Shown: piece by piece, positions 45,297 through 55,711 of the stretch
Position numbering within the stretch: the stretch's first letter is position 1
Layout of the letters: every line of letters begins with the position of its first letter
From: Agriotes lineatus
Taxonomy: Eukaryota > Arthropoda > Insecta > Coleoptera > Elateridae
DNA length: 64,000 nt
Reading direction: 5' to 3'
NCBI GenBank assembly: GCA_940337035.1
Contig: CALNHX010003324.1
Coordinates: 62,001-126,000, forward strand
The notes under the pieces: model-generated
Told to the model about the DNA's origin: nothing
Database searches by the model: none
Seen by the model: the letters and a program-made list of their open reading frames with translations, nothing else
Position numbers and translations under genes: made by a program

Positions 45297-47244
45297 AATT
45301 TATGAATACAACATTTAGTTTGTACATATATATTGCAATGGCTTATGAGATGTTGTTCTGATATGATTGATAAATAAATTCAATTAAAAGTCCACCACAC
45401 AAATTATTTTTAATTTTGTAAAAAATCAAACTTCGACTGATTAATTTCTGGGTTCGCCGATTTATCATATTTGCTATAGTAGTTTGCGCTATATTGATAA
45501 TGCATCCATCTGTTAATAATACATTGCTAGCTCAAATAAAGTACACATGAAACTCAAAATCCCAGGTCTTGGGTTCCTCATTTCAATCGAATTTTAAAAA
45601 CTGGCTCGCACGCCACTGCAAAAGTGATTTGAAATTCAATTCAAACCGTACTGCGCCGGTGCAGATAAACTGACAGATAAACTGACCCACATAATTCAAC
45701 TTACACTGTCCGCCTACGTTTTGAAATGAATTATTAAAAGGTTTTAATGAGCAATTTGATCAGGTAAGTTTTTAATTTCGCGCCTTCAATCGGCGTCACT
45801 AAGCTCTTTTGTTTTCCAGGCTAAAACCGCGATTAACTTGTTCCAAAAGGACGTTTCCATGCAATTGTTATTCTTAACCTCAAAATTTGGACTTAAAATG
45901 GAAATCCTGAAGACGTTGCTGCTCATGGACAGAAACCATAGCTGGATTTCGGTTCCGCAGCTCGTGTTTTAGGTAAGGTATCACTTTCTCTGCTTTTTGC
46001 GGCGGTTAATTTTGGCAAATGCACTAACCTTACTTTTTTTCGGATGCTGCCTCGGAGACCTCTTCTATGGTGCCTGCGCTGTTTGTTGTGCCCCCTGGAT
46101 GCTGAGACGGATGTGCGGAGTCTTGTAGACTTCAACCGGACCTGCTGGTACCTTATATCAGCCTCTGGAAAGCCGCAGAACACTTGCTCGGGATGCTGGG
46201 ACGACTGCCGTTGGAATCGGAGGAGGTGACCGACGAAAATTTATTTTATATCCTATAAATCGCCACCTTTACTCTCACTGATGCAGCACAAATTTCTCTA
46301 CACACTGGTGATATTTTAAACTCAATATTTTTATGTTTACTATGAGAAAACTTAATATATTAGTAGAGCAAAAACTGGCATTTCAAGAATAATTTTATTT
46401 CAATTGTTTGTCACCAAGCTTCTTATAAACAATAAAGCATCTAAATTCGAATTGACAGGATATAAACTGGGTACAAATTAACAACTTCCAACAATAAATT
46501 CAAATTTTACAATACATTTTGTGAAATTTCTTACAACTAAAATAAATGTTTTTCAAATTCTTCTTTAAAAACATCTCTTAGCGCCACTCACTTCGTTTTA
46601 TTATAATTGTCTTTTCGCGCATGTCACTCTATTGATTAACTATTTACACTAACTTTGTTCATTTCCTGTTAATGTGTGATTTTGTTCATTAATTAAATAA
46701 TGTGTCCTTTTCCCCAATTTTTATATTAATCTTGGTTGCATGTTCTATTTTAGAATTTTCTTCTGGATTGTGCTTTATTGCACCATGTTCCATTCATTTA
46801 TCCTCTTCTCTTAACCTTATTTTAAAAAGCTCATAACACACGTCTTTATGTAATTATTATTTTAATAGCTAACGCTTCATTTTTAAGCTGTGCATATTTT
46901 GAACTATTTTGCCAGTTTTAACAAATTTTAGGTTCGGTTTCTACATTGCCCAAACCTTTTATATTATGTTTTAAAATTATTTTACTGACTCCAATATATG
47001 AAAATTGAGCTTCAATATTTTTCTATTAATTCAATTACTATCAATGTTAATGGCCAAGTTTCGCCATTGTGGTTACGATTTGATAAATTATACGGAATTT
47101 TCCAGTTGTATGCATTACCTCAACTCTGTGCTTTAGTGACATTATTTTTAATTTCTTTGCATTGCTACCAGAGCTGAGTAGAGGGCTAAATACCACTGCA
47201 ATATTATAATTTTACCTGATTGTTATACTAAAACTATAGTTTTA
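45297..47244. other. Intergenic DNA with a weak spliced-ORF candidate
   Basis: The 45.6-46.2 kb part is GC-richer than its surroundings. A 56-bp intron with GTAAGT at 45764 and GTTTTCCAG ending at 45819 would join an open stretch at about 45728-45763 to 45820-45972, giving about 62 codons to a TAG. A further donor, GTAAGG, follows at 45973. No family is recognised and no in-frame ATG precedes the first block. The rest is AT-rich. Confidence 0.3.
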
Positions 47245-47482
47245 TCAATATATAAAAGAGGAATGACAATTACGTACAGATTAGCAGGTGGTACGTGAAC
47301 CATAAAAGAGTTGTGGAGGACCTTTTTCGGAAGAATATTGTGTCCTTTTTACCTAGAATATTGTTTTGCGGCGTTTGTTAGTTTAGCATATTAAGTGAAG
47401 GGAAGGGGAGCGCCCTAGAATTTATTTGAGATTTAGAAGAAAAAACATTTGTAGCCCGTACGATGAACGGGCATCTTGCTAG
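47245..47482 (+). mobile_element. Helitron deletion derivative (238 bp)
   Basis: The 5' TCAATATATAAAAGAGG and the 3' block GTAGCCCGTACGATGAACGG then GCATCTTGCTAG match the family of 42203-44379. The stem CCCGT/ACGGG is intact and the following base is T. Almost all of the interior is absent. Confidence 0.75.
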
Positions 47483-47483
47483 T

Positions 47484-48061
47484 TACAAATAATTCACACG
47501 TTTTCTCTCGTGGATTATTTGTAATATAACACCCTTGTACTATAATAGATATTAACGATACAAGTTTGATTATGAGCATCTTAACAACACGAGTTTGATT
47601 GCCAAAAACGAGGCGGTGGGCAGAGTTTTGCGACAATCAAACGAGTCTCGTTAAGTGACGTAAGCAAACGTGTATTATTCAATATTTTATCTTCATCAAT
47701 AAATTCTGGTTCAATGTATTTCTTTATACAAAAGGAGTGCGGTAATATTCATTACCGCACTGAGTGTGGTAATATCCATTACCGCACTCAGTGCGTTAAT
47801 GAAGCTCTTAACGATACCAAAATTAATTTGGTTAAGAGCCTATAACAACACTGATGAAGATAAATAGCTTAAACACGTTATTAATTAACACCAACGTTCA
47901 TAACTGAGCAACTTAAATGCAACACAACTCTTATGCACCCTGTACTTTGAGATGCATTTGGTGTCAGATGATTGGCAATTGTGTTGCCTACGTCTAAGGG
48001 CACTCACTTATCACATAAATGATTAATTTGGAATTAATTTTTCATGTAACTGTGGTGACTG
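47484..48061 (-). repeat. 3' flank of the psi-IR twin, with a fold-back insertion
   Basis: 47484-47545 and 47875-48061 match the 3' flank of the intact IR gene (14140-14460) in reverse complement. Between them, about 47546-47874 is an insertion with inverted arms (AACACGAGTTTGATTG against CAATCAAACGAGTCTCGTT, and AAGAGCTTCATTAAC-like pairs) that is absent from the left arm. Confidence 0.7.
47735..47796. repeat. Two adjacent palindromes built on GTGCGGTAAT
   Basis: AGTGCGGTAAT-ATTC-ATTACCGCACT is a perfect 11-bp stem. It is followed directly by a second, GAGTGTGGTAAT-ATCC-ATTACCGCACTC, with one mismatch. Both lie inside the 47546-47874 insertion. Confidence 0.85.
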
Positions 48062-48195
48062 TATAACATTTTTTGAAAAATAAGTTAATGCTAAAGAACT
48101 CATAAGTTCTACAAAGAAAACGATTGTTGCTGTTAGCAATCCAATAATCCAGAAAGTGAATATAGGATTAAAGTGATCGATGGATATTGTTATTT

Positions 48196-48284
48196 GTTTC
48201 ATTAGTACACAAAATGCATGATTTCGGGACAAGTAAGACAGAGTCTTACGCGTCCCGAAAACGCATTTTTTGTGCGAATGAAAC
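48196..48284. repeat. ~40-bp-arm hairpin within the composite insertion
   Basis: GTTTCATT, CACAAAATGC and TTTCGGGAC followed by GTAAGAC recur as reverse complements around a short AGA centre (near 48240). It sits next to the point where the insertion meets the psi-IR gene, so it may be the terminal structure of the host element. Confidence 0.8.
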
Positions 48285-48698
48285 ATACTATTTGTAAGAA
48301 AATGCCCCGAAAATAACTATTTAACGTTTATTGGCCTTATTACAACTTATTCTTCCGTAACAGTTAACAGATTAATATACCAATCAGGACGGCCGCTAAA
48401 ATGTAACTGTCCAATGTCCAGCTTCCTGCGGGATATCGTCACCCGTTGCTGATGTAACCCTTTCCTCGAATTGTTATGTCTACAAGAACGCTGGATGTGC
48501 TGATAGCCTAACATATTTTTTCTCCAACTACTCATAAATTCAATAATGTGACTTATTATTAAGAATCAAACATTGTAGGTTATATTGTAGAACTGTCATG
48601 GCGCAAATAAACAATCACTATACGGGGAAATTAAACAACAACGACGGCGATTGCCGAATATTGACGAAGCGTTTGTGTTTTATTTAAAATTTACCATG

Positions 48699-49137
48699 TG
48701 TTAGACATTTTTAGATCCACCGGCCGAAATTTCAAATTTTGCAGGCTTGGGATATTTAACGTGAGTACTTCCACTCCCACATCCGGTCCTCGCTATTGAG
48801 TCTTAGAAAGTTAGAATTTCGGCAAACAGCAAAATTTATCGGGGGGCGGAGTACTAATTAATTTCGAACTGACGTCGCCTGGGAAAAGCCGTTGGAAATA
48901 CAGAAATATCCAAATGGCATGATTGGTTGGATATTCAAAAATTAGGGTATGCGATTGGTAGTTTTGAATGTGAGAGAGGAAATGGACAGTTTGGCTGTGC
49001 GAATGTTTGAATATATGAGTTAGTCTTAAGCAACATTTCAACCTGTACAGACGTTACTATTTTAAATTATATATATTTTATTAGCAAGTTGTGTTTTATT
49101 CCTGACGACAGTAATCTGAAGTGAGATTATTGTAACA
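48699..49137 (+). repeat. 5' LTR of the Ty3/gypsy element
   Basis: It is 439 bp long with TG...CA ends and nearly identical to 53215-53653. Both LTRs carry the same antisense 76-codon frame, which is a by-product and not a gene. Confidence 0.9.
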
Positions 49138-49439
49138 ATTTTCAGAAGCGGGATCGCGGATAATTCACGGTAATAATTATCCGATGTAAGGACTTACAAC
49201 GGTGTGAAGTGATTGCGTTAAGACTCGGGCGTGTGGATTCACGCGAGTATCGATTGCGAGTGAATCGCGAGAGCGGGTTGCGAGGGATTCGCGAGAGTGT
49301 ACGCGGCGGGTGAGTCGCGGAAGTAGGTTGCGAGTGATTCGCGAGAGTACGTGGCGAGTGATTCGCAAGAGTACGTGGCGAGTGATTCGCGAGATTGGCA
49401 GTGAGCTGCTGTATGCAATTGAGATCGGGAAGAGCTACA

Positions 49440-49720
49440 ATGACAGGCGACGCAGAATCAAGCGGCGGGGGTGCGAGCGTTACACCGCAACAACAGGTGG
49501 TTACGCTGGAGACGCTGTCCGAAATTTTGAAGCAGCTGAATCCGCAAGGTAGGCAAGCATCGTCTACTGGGTTATCTGGAGGAAGGACGACGCCAGCAGA
49601 TGGAGGTTTTTGCGTAATGCCTGATCTAAGCTAGAGTATAAGAATGTTTGATGGACAAGGTGGTGCCACGGAAGCCGTGAACTGGATCGACGACGTCAAG
49701 TCGATGGCAGGTCGACAATT
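49440..49720 (+). pseudogene. gag N-terminal part, interrupted
   Basis: From the ATG at 49440 it reads VVTLETLSEILKQLNPQG, then stops at TAG 49632-49634. After the stop the same frame continues with GGATEAVNWIDDVKSMAGRQ. Near 49720 the reading must shift frame to reach the rest of gag. One stop and one frameshift therefore disable gag. Confidence 0.65.
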
Positions 49721-51151
49721 TTGGGGCGACAACATTTTATTGGAAATGGCTCCCAGCATTTATCTGGCAGCGCTCTTTTATGGTACCGCTACGAGCAGGA
49801 GAAAATCCAAAACTGGGGAGATTTTGAAAGGAAATTCCGAGAAAACTACGAGGATAGAAGGAGTCTAGCCGAGAAATTTAAAGAAATGTCGGCGAGGATG
49901 CAGGAAAAGGATGAGAGCGCCGTCGATTATTTTTATATAAAAGTACGATTATGTCGCGGCCTGGGTCTGAATTTTTCCGACATCAAGCTGTTGATTCTGG
50001 ATGGATTAAAATGCAGGGAAACGGCACGAATACATCGACCTATCCGGCATGATAGTGAAGAGGCTCTATTAAATGATATACGTGTGGACGAGGTGTCGCG
50101 AAGGCAAGAACGGTCGACACCAACGGGCATTGTAAATAATAATGCGAGGCAAATAATTAAATGCAATCAGTGTCAACAAAATGGGCATATAGCAAAGAAT
50201 TGTGTGGCTAATAATTCTTCTGTAAAGACAAGAAGTGCTAAGGACGAGGTGACGTGTTACCGCTGCAGTGCTAAAGGACATTACGCGAAGGATTGTGCAA
50301 AAAAACGGTTTACAGTTACAGACAAAGTGAAATGTTTTGCGTGCGGAGAAGACGGACACATCTCGCGTTTTTGTTCAAAATCAAAAGTTCGGGCGACGGA
50401 TGCTGAAACGCAGCGGGATGTGCAGCACGTCGAGGCACAATTGCCTAATCTTAAATATTATAAGGACGCAAAGGTTAATGGAACCAAAATTCAGAGTTAT
50501 GTCGATCTTGGCTCTCAGGTGTGCGCGATTCGTGACGATCTTGTGCCGAAATTAAAACTGATCTGTAACTGGGAGGACTGTAAGCAAATTACAGGTTATG
50601 GAGGCGCCACGACGCAGACTTTGGGGTCAGCGGAAGTGACAATTGAGGTGGATGGAGTGAGCGCTGACGTAAAAGTGCAAATCGTGCCACGGGAAGTGCA
50701 GAAAATTCCGCTGCTTATAGAACATCCATTTACTGAGCAGGAACACATCCAAATTGTGAAAACGGCGAACGAGTTGATTATCACCGAATGCAACTCACGA
50801 GAAAGACAACCGCTGAAGGTGGCTCTGTGGGCGAAGGACGCTTGTGTGATACCAGACAATTTTTTAGGGCATGTTGCGATACGGTCGGATGCTCCAGTGA
50901 CCGATTTATGTGTTGAGGGTGGCATGCGTGAGATCGGAGGTATTGTGCCACGATGTGTTATCACCACTAATAGTGCGGGAGAAGCTGTGCTGCCTGTACT
51001 AAACATCAGCGGCGGCGACGTCATCATCGACGGGGGCCACAAGATAGCCCGGGGGGAACGTTGTGTTGAAGGCACTCGTAGACGCGAAGTCAACGCAATC
51101 CCTGTGGCTATGGAGGAAGTGAAGACGGACCTGATGGGAGCAGAAACATGA
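49721..51151 (+). CDS. gag C-terminal part with three zinc knuckles, plus protease
   Basis: The frame of 476 codons begins inside gag (LSGSALLWYRYEQEKIQNW, a capsid-type motif). It has three CCHC knuckles near residues 147, 178 and 205 (CNQCQQNGHIAKNC, CYRCSAKGHYAKDC, CFACGEDGHISRFC) that would bind the element's RNA. An aspartic-protease-like stretch follows near residue 259, YVDLGSQVCAI, where DLGS stands in place of the usual D-T/S-G, so the active site is altered. The frame ends at 51151, overlapping the pol start by ATGA. The first ATG in this frame is not a true start. Confidence 0.75.
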   Translation: MGRQHFIGNGSQHLSGSALLWYRYEQEKIQNWGDFERKFRENYEDRRSLAEKFKEMSARMQEKDESAVDYFYIKVRLCRGLGLNFSDIKLLILDGLKCRETARIHRPIRHDSEEALLNDIRVDEVSRRQERSTPTGIVNNNARQIIKCNQCQQNGHIAKNCVANNSSVKTRSAKDEVTCYRCSAKGHYAKDCAKKRFTVTDKVKCFACGEDGHISRFCSKSKVRATDAETQRDVQHVEAQLPNLKYYKDAKVNGTKIQSYVDLGSQVCAIRDDLVPKLKLICNWEDCKQITGYGGATTQTLGSAEVTIEVDGVSADVKVQIVPREVQKIPLLIEHPFTEQEHIQIVKTANELIITECNSRERQPLKVALWAKDACVIPDNFLGHVAIRSDAPVTDLCVEGGMREIGGIVPRCVITTNSAGEAVLPVLNISGGDVIIDGGHKIARGERCVEGTRRREVNAIPVAMEEVKTDLMGAET

Positions 51152-52803
51152 AACAAATTGGCTGTACTAATCTGGCGGAAATGAACATAGATCTCACAGA
51201 CGAAAGGCCCGTAGTTTATCGACCATATCAACTATCGCATGGAGAGAGACAGCAGGTACGGGACATCATCGCCGAGCTGCAGGAGGCCGACATAGTGGAG
51301 GAATCAACTTCACCATTTGCCAGTCCAATTGTGCTAGTTCGGAAGAAATGCGGATCTGTTCGAATGTGCGTTGTTTATCGAGGGCTCAACAAGAGGACGG
51401 TCAAACAACATTGGCCCTTGCCGAGGATTGACGATCAACTTGATCGATTAGGAGGCCAGCAGTACTACACTTCCCTGGATTTGAAGTGTGGGTACTATCA
51501 AATTCCAGTGGCAGAGGATTCGCGTGGTAAGACTGCTTTCATCACACCTGATGGAGCGTACTCCTTTAAACGAGTTTGTTTTGGGCTCGTCAATGCGCCT
51601 GCGGTATTCCAACGTTTAATTCATGTAGTGTTAGGTAATTTAAGGTATGATACTGCATTAGCGTATTTGGATGATATAATTATTCCATCAAAAACTGTCG
51701 ATGAGGGGTTGGTTAAGTTACGCGATGTGTTTGATAGGTTTAGGGACGCGAACTTGACATTAAATTTAGGAAAATGTAGTTTCTTTATGTACAAAATAGA
51801 ATATTTAGTTTTCACTATTTCGAGTGCGGGCATTGAACCCGGAACTGTAAAGCTAAGGGCGGTCGCAAATTATCCGGCACCGTCTAATGTACATGGCATT
51901 CGTTCGTTTTTGGGATTGGCCAGTTTCTTCAGGCGATTTATTAACGGGTTTGCTACAATTGCCAGGCCACTTAGCGACCTTTTAAGAAAAGGTGCTGTTT
52001 TTGTTTGGGGAGAAGCGCAACAGGGGGCTTTTGACGAAATTAAGGTTTTACTGCTAAGCAAACCGGTGCTTTGTATTTATGATCCGGAGGCTTATACAGA
52101 AGTTCACACAGATGCTTCTAGTATGGGGTTGGGGGCCGTGATTTTACAAAAACAAACGGACGGGACAATGAAACCGATTTCATTTTATAGTCGTAAAACT
52201 ACAGCGGCGGAATCCATCTACAGTAGTTACGAATTGGAATGTTTAGCCATAGTTGCGGCACTTGAGAAATACCGCGTTTACCTTCTAGGTATTCCATTCG
52301 TAATTAAGACGGATTGCAACAGTTTAAAATTGCTAGCCAACAAGCGCGACATTAATCCGCGTATTGGAAGATGGTTTCTCAAATTATTAGAATTTGATTA
52401 CACGATAGAGTACCATACAGGGCAACAAAATCGGGTCGCGGATGCGTTAAGTACGAATCCAGTTGAGGAAGCCAGGGATGAACCTATTATAACGGGGTTA
52501 CCTGTGTTGGGAATTAAAATAACCACTGATTGGGTGGCCGCCTTGCAACGAACGTGTTCCGAAGTTAAGGCCGTATGTACCAAATTGGAGCAGGGTGATA
52601 AGACTACCCATGAAAAATTTGTACTTTGCCATGGGAGAGTTTATAAAACGAAAGGGGGTATCTGGCGTTTATATGTACCAATAGAGCTGAGATACGAAAT
52701 CGTAAGCGAAGCGCATAGGGAATTAATGCATTTAGGGATTGATAAAACACTAGCCCGTGCTAAGGAATGTTATTATCTCCCTAAAATGAGGGAATTTGGC
52801 TAA
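51148..52803 (+). CDS. pol: reverse transcriptase and RNase H, integrase truncated
   Basis: The frame holds 551 codons in the -1 phase relative to gag-protease, overlapping it by 4 nt, so translation would use frameshifting or restart at ATGA. RT motifs include SPFASPIVLVRKK, LPRIDDQLDRLGG, FTSLDL-type YYTSLDLKCGYYQIPV, FGLVNAPAVFQR and the catalytic YLDDI near residue 172. RNase H shows HTDASSMGLGAV near residue 319, then TDCNSLKLL and HTGQQNRVADALS. The frame stops right after HRELMHLGIDKTLARAKE and PKMREFG, the first half of the HHCC finger. The DDE integrase core is absent. VYRGLN replaces the usual VDYRxLN start of an RT motif. Confidence 0.85.
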   Translation: MKQIGCTNLAEMNIDLTDERPVVYRPYQLSHGERQQVRDIIAELQEADIVEESTSPFASPIVLVRKKCGSVRMCVVYRGLNKRTVKQHWPLPRIDDQLDRLGGQQYYTSLDLKCGYYQIPVAEDSRGKTAFITPDGAYSFKRVCFGLVNAPAVFQRLIHVVLGNLRYDTALAYLDDIIIPSKTVDEGLVKLRDVFDRFRDANLTLNLGKCSFFMYKIEYLVFTISSAGIEPGTVKLRAVANYPAPSNVHGIRSFLGLASFFRRFINGFATIARPLSDLLRKGAVFVWGEAQQGAFDEIKVLLLSKPVLCIYDPEAYTEVHTDASSMGLGAVILQKQTDGTMKPISFYSRKTTAAESIYSSYELECLAIVAALEKYRVYLLGIPFVIKTDCNSLKLLANKRDINPRIGRWFLKLLEFDYTIEYHTGQQNRVADALSTNPVEEARDEPIITGLPVLGIKITTDWVAALQRTCSEVKAVCTKLEQGDKTTHEKFVLCHGRVYKTKGGIWRLYVPIELRYEIVSEAHRELMHLGIDKTLARAKECYYLPKMREFG

Positions 52804-53214
52804 AACTTGTCAGTGCCAATGCAGTCCCAGAATTTTAGAATTTTAGATTAGTCTGTATTTTGCTAGAAGTAGGTAGATTTTAAGGAATATTGTATATATT
52901 TATGTTTTTCGCTCAAAAGAAGGAAAGTGAAGTGAAGTGAAAGTGAAGGGGGTAGATGTTCTGAGGAACTTATTCGAACATGCATCCCATAGCGATGCAT
53001 TATTTTGTGTTTGATTTTTGTACCTTTTATAAATGTTTTGTTTTTCATAATATTGTTTGTGCTAATTCGATGATAATTTGTTTGTATTTAGTAGTTGTAG
53101 GTTAATGGCATGTGACTTATCGTTTTAAGTTGTTGTTTTTACATGGTGTGCATTTGTGGGTCGAATGTGGAAATAGGTATTTCGGGGACGAAAATACGTC
53201 AGGAAAGGCCGAGC

Positions 53215-53653
53215 TGTTAGACATTTTTAGATCCACCGGCCGAAATTTCAAATTTTGCAGGCTTGGGATATTTAACGTGAGTACTTCCACTCCCACATCC
53301 GGTCCTCGCTATTGAGTCTTAGAAAGTTAGAATTTCGGCAAACAGCAAAATTTATCGGGGGGCGGAGTACTAATTAATTTCGAACTGACGTCGCCTGGGA
53401 AAAGCCGTTGGAAATACAGAAATATCCAAATGGCATGATTGGTTGGATATTCAAAAATTAGAGTATGCGATTGGTAGTTTTGAATGTGAGAGAGGAAATG
53501 GACAGTTTGGCTGTGCGAATGTTTGAATATATGAGTTAGTCTTAAGCAACATTTCAACCTGTACAGACGTTACTATTTTAAACTATATATATTTTATTAG
53601 CAAGTTGTGTTTTATTCCTGACGACAGTAATCTGAAGTGAGATTATTGTAACA
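53215..53653 (+). repeat. 3' LTR of the Ty3/gypsy element
   Basis: It is 439 bp long and differs from the 5' LTR at two visible positions (AGAGTATGCG against AGGGTATGCG, and AAACTATAT against AAATTATAT). It is followed by the CATG duplication. Confidence 0.9.
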
Positions 53654-54166
53654 CATGCAAAACCCTATCTTCCGTCCATTTTTGTACTAGTGCAAATATG
53701 AATCGAAAAGTGTACAGTTGCCAAGGTAATTGGTGAACATCCCGAAATGACTTACTTTTTATACAAAATTATTCGACAATATGGCGTCTTATTCGTGTGG
53801 TTGGAGAAAAAAATAATTTTCAGTTCTTCTTTATCGCTTCTGGGAACAGGCACCGAATCGAAGCCTACTGTCTTGGTAAAGCACCCTTCTGTTAAGATGT
53901 AGTTGATTTTGTTGAATATATTCAGATAGTAATGCCCCTTTCGCATCCCCTCCATAATTTCCAAAACAGACAAGCCTGCGTCTTCCTTAACCACGTAAAC
54001 CATTGACTTATACTGAAAGTATACTTTATCTAGAACGTTTTCACACATGAAGCTGCTCATATTTCGGTAAGACACAATAGTCATTATGCTCGAGGTAAGG
54101 TTAAGATGGTCTCTTACAATACTGCCCCGTAATATTTTCTGGAACTCCTGAGTTTATTACTGCTAG

Positions 54167-55711
54167 TGTCAGGTCATTTTGTATTTTAATTAGCCACCTA
54201 GGCTTTAGGGCAGCGTGCCCGTATGTTAAACCGTTTTAGTTACTTATTTGGCTTCATCGCCTAATTCCATAATAATGATTTTGCACATATTTGGCCTCAA
54301 TGGCAGTATTTCTCGTCATCTGGGGCACCCCTTTGTTGGTACTTTGACAGCCGTGTGTTAACGCTCGCAAGATTTTCGAACCTTCTAGAAATTACGCTGT
54401 TGGTGCGACGGCGAGGCCTTGCGCTCTCTTTGTCACCGGAACGTATTTGTTTTATTGGGCGCATCGCCATTGGCTGTCGAGAGTCACGTGGTAACGCCGT
54501 TTTGGCTCACGCCACTTCGGGCGTCGTAACGCTTCTTGCTCGGCAGTTCAACTCAGGCCATTGATCAAGGAGGTCGGCAGGAAGCTCTTGTGTGTGACGC
54601 ACGTGCCGTTTTGTGAGCGCGTTTTTCTTGGCGTTGTTGTTGGGGGCTACGTCCGGCCATGTCGTGAAAAGAAGTGGTTCTTTCATTCCTACAAGTTGTT
54701 GGGGACTCGCTGCAGGACGTGAATAATGCCCATACGTTTCTGTTACACCAATCCCAAGTGAGTGACTACATTGAAATAATACGGAGTCTTTGCCCAAGGA
54801 GATGTGCTTGCAAATGCAGGCGTTGCTGACTGCCACCGGCACTGCTCAGGAGAAGTCCAGAATAAATACCAGGTACCATTTAAAAAGATTATGTAACTTA
54901 GTGACCCCTTTTACGCGAATGTGCCGTGTAAGCGATCGACTTTGGTCGCATTCATTCAGTAGTACATCCTTAGTTTGTAACTGTGCAAACATTGACTTTC
55001 GCTGCGTTGCTAATTTTAGGCGTTTCGAACGCTTTCTTAATATTCTATTTGGATATTGTTTGTGTGTGTAACATTTGTACGCTTTAGTTATAGTGCGATT
55101 ACCTCCAGCTGGGGTCTACGTTAAGCCCTAGGTTTAGTATGGTGACCCATTCGTTGCCTGATCCTGTATAACGTCATTCAATAGACAATTGTGCAAGCGC
55201 GGGGCTTATTACTGTGTACAACCCCTGCATGCTTTACTTTTTCAGAATAAACAGCTAGTGTCACGATTAGATGTACGACGACCTCTGAGTAGTGGAGTGT
55301 GCAGGTAAGTGAAGCGGCCGCCCCCGCAGTGGCAGCACAAACCCGAACTAACGATTCAAACCTCAAATTATCGATTTTGTCATCCGAGTTCGATACTTCT
55401 CGAGTACCCTTATCAAGTAGTAACTAGCGTACTTGTTGCCTCGTCTAACCGCCCAAGCCCGGTTACCCGAGCCCATTTAAAGTCAGGTTTGGTGGCGCCC
55501 TCATAATTTTGACGTACCCTATATATATGCCTCAACACGCTTGCCCAGAACGTATCGTGTGACTCACGCCCGACTCCCTGAGCGTTCCAGCAGTGGCCTT
55601 TAGCCTGTTTTTAGCAAATCTCAGGGCAAGTGTGCCAGTTTTCCAGGACTGATTCCGTGGTGCGATGCTCACCTTGGGTGGGTGTCGTAAAGTTGTTTTA
55701 ATACCGTAACA
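54167..55711. mobile_element. Solo LTR (1545 bp) inside psi-IR, TSD CTAG
   Basis: CTAG flanks both sides (54163-54166 and 55712-55715), exactly interrupting psi-IR where the intact gene is continuous (GACGTTCCAGCAGTAA). The insert begins TGTCAGG and ends CGTAACA, as LTRs do. It has no coding frame of note. An AATAAA occurs near 55245. It is GC-richer than the host DNA. The absence of an internal region indicates LTR-LTR recombination. The orientation is not fixed, because both ends fit TG...CA. Confidence 0.75.

Larger units (their letters stand above)
48699..53653 (+). mobile_element. Ty3/gypsy LTR retrotransposon, integrase core missing
   Basis: Two 439-bp LTRs (48699-49137 and 53215-53653) begin TGTTAGACA and end TTGTAACA. 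They differ at only two positions that I can see. A 4-bp duplication, CATG, flanks the element (48695-48698 and 53654-53657). Inside are gag (broken), a gag-protease frame and a pol frame ending just inside the integrase zinc-binding region. About 410 bp then remain before the 3' LTR, with no integrase core and no env. The purine-rich stretch near 52918-52955 and AGGAAAGG close to the LTR are polypurine-tract candidates. No clear TGG-type primer site abuts the 5' LTR. Confidence 0.9.

Noticed and set aside
48811..49041. 76-codon antisense frame occurring twice
   Set aside because: It lies within both LTRs of the gypsy element. The duplication is explained by the LTRs and the peptide has no domain.
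50596..51231. 211-codon minus-strand frame
   Set aside because: It is antisense to the gag-protease and pol junction of the gypsy element, where the sense frame carries zinc knuckles and RT.
54507..55071. Open frames of 93-111 codons on both strands
   Set aside because: They lie within the solo LTR, overlap on opposite strands and contain no known domain.
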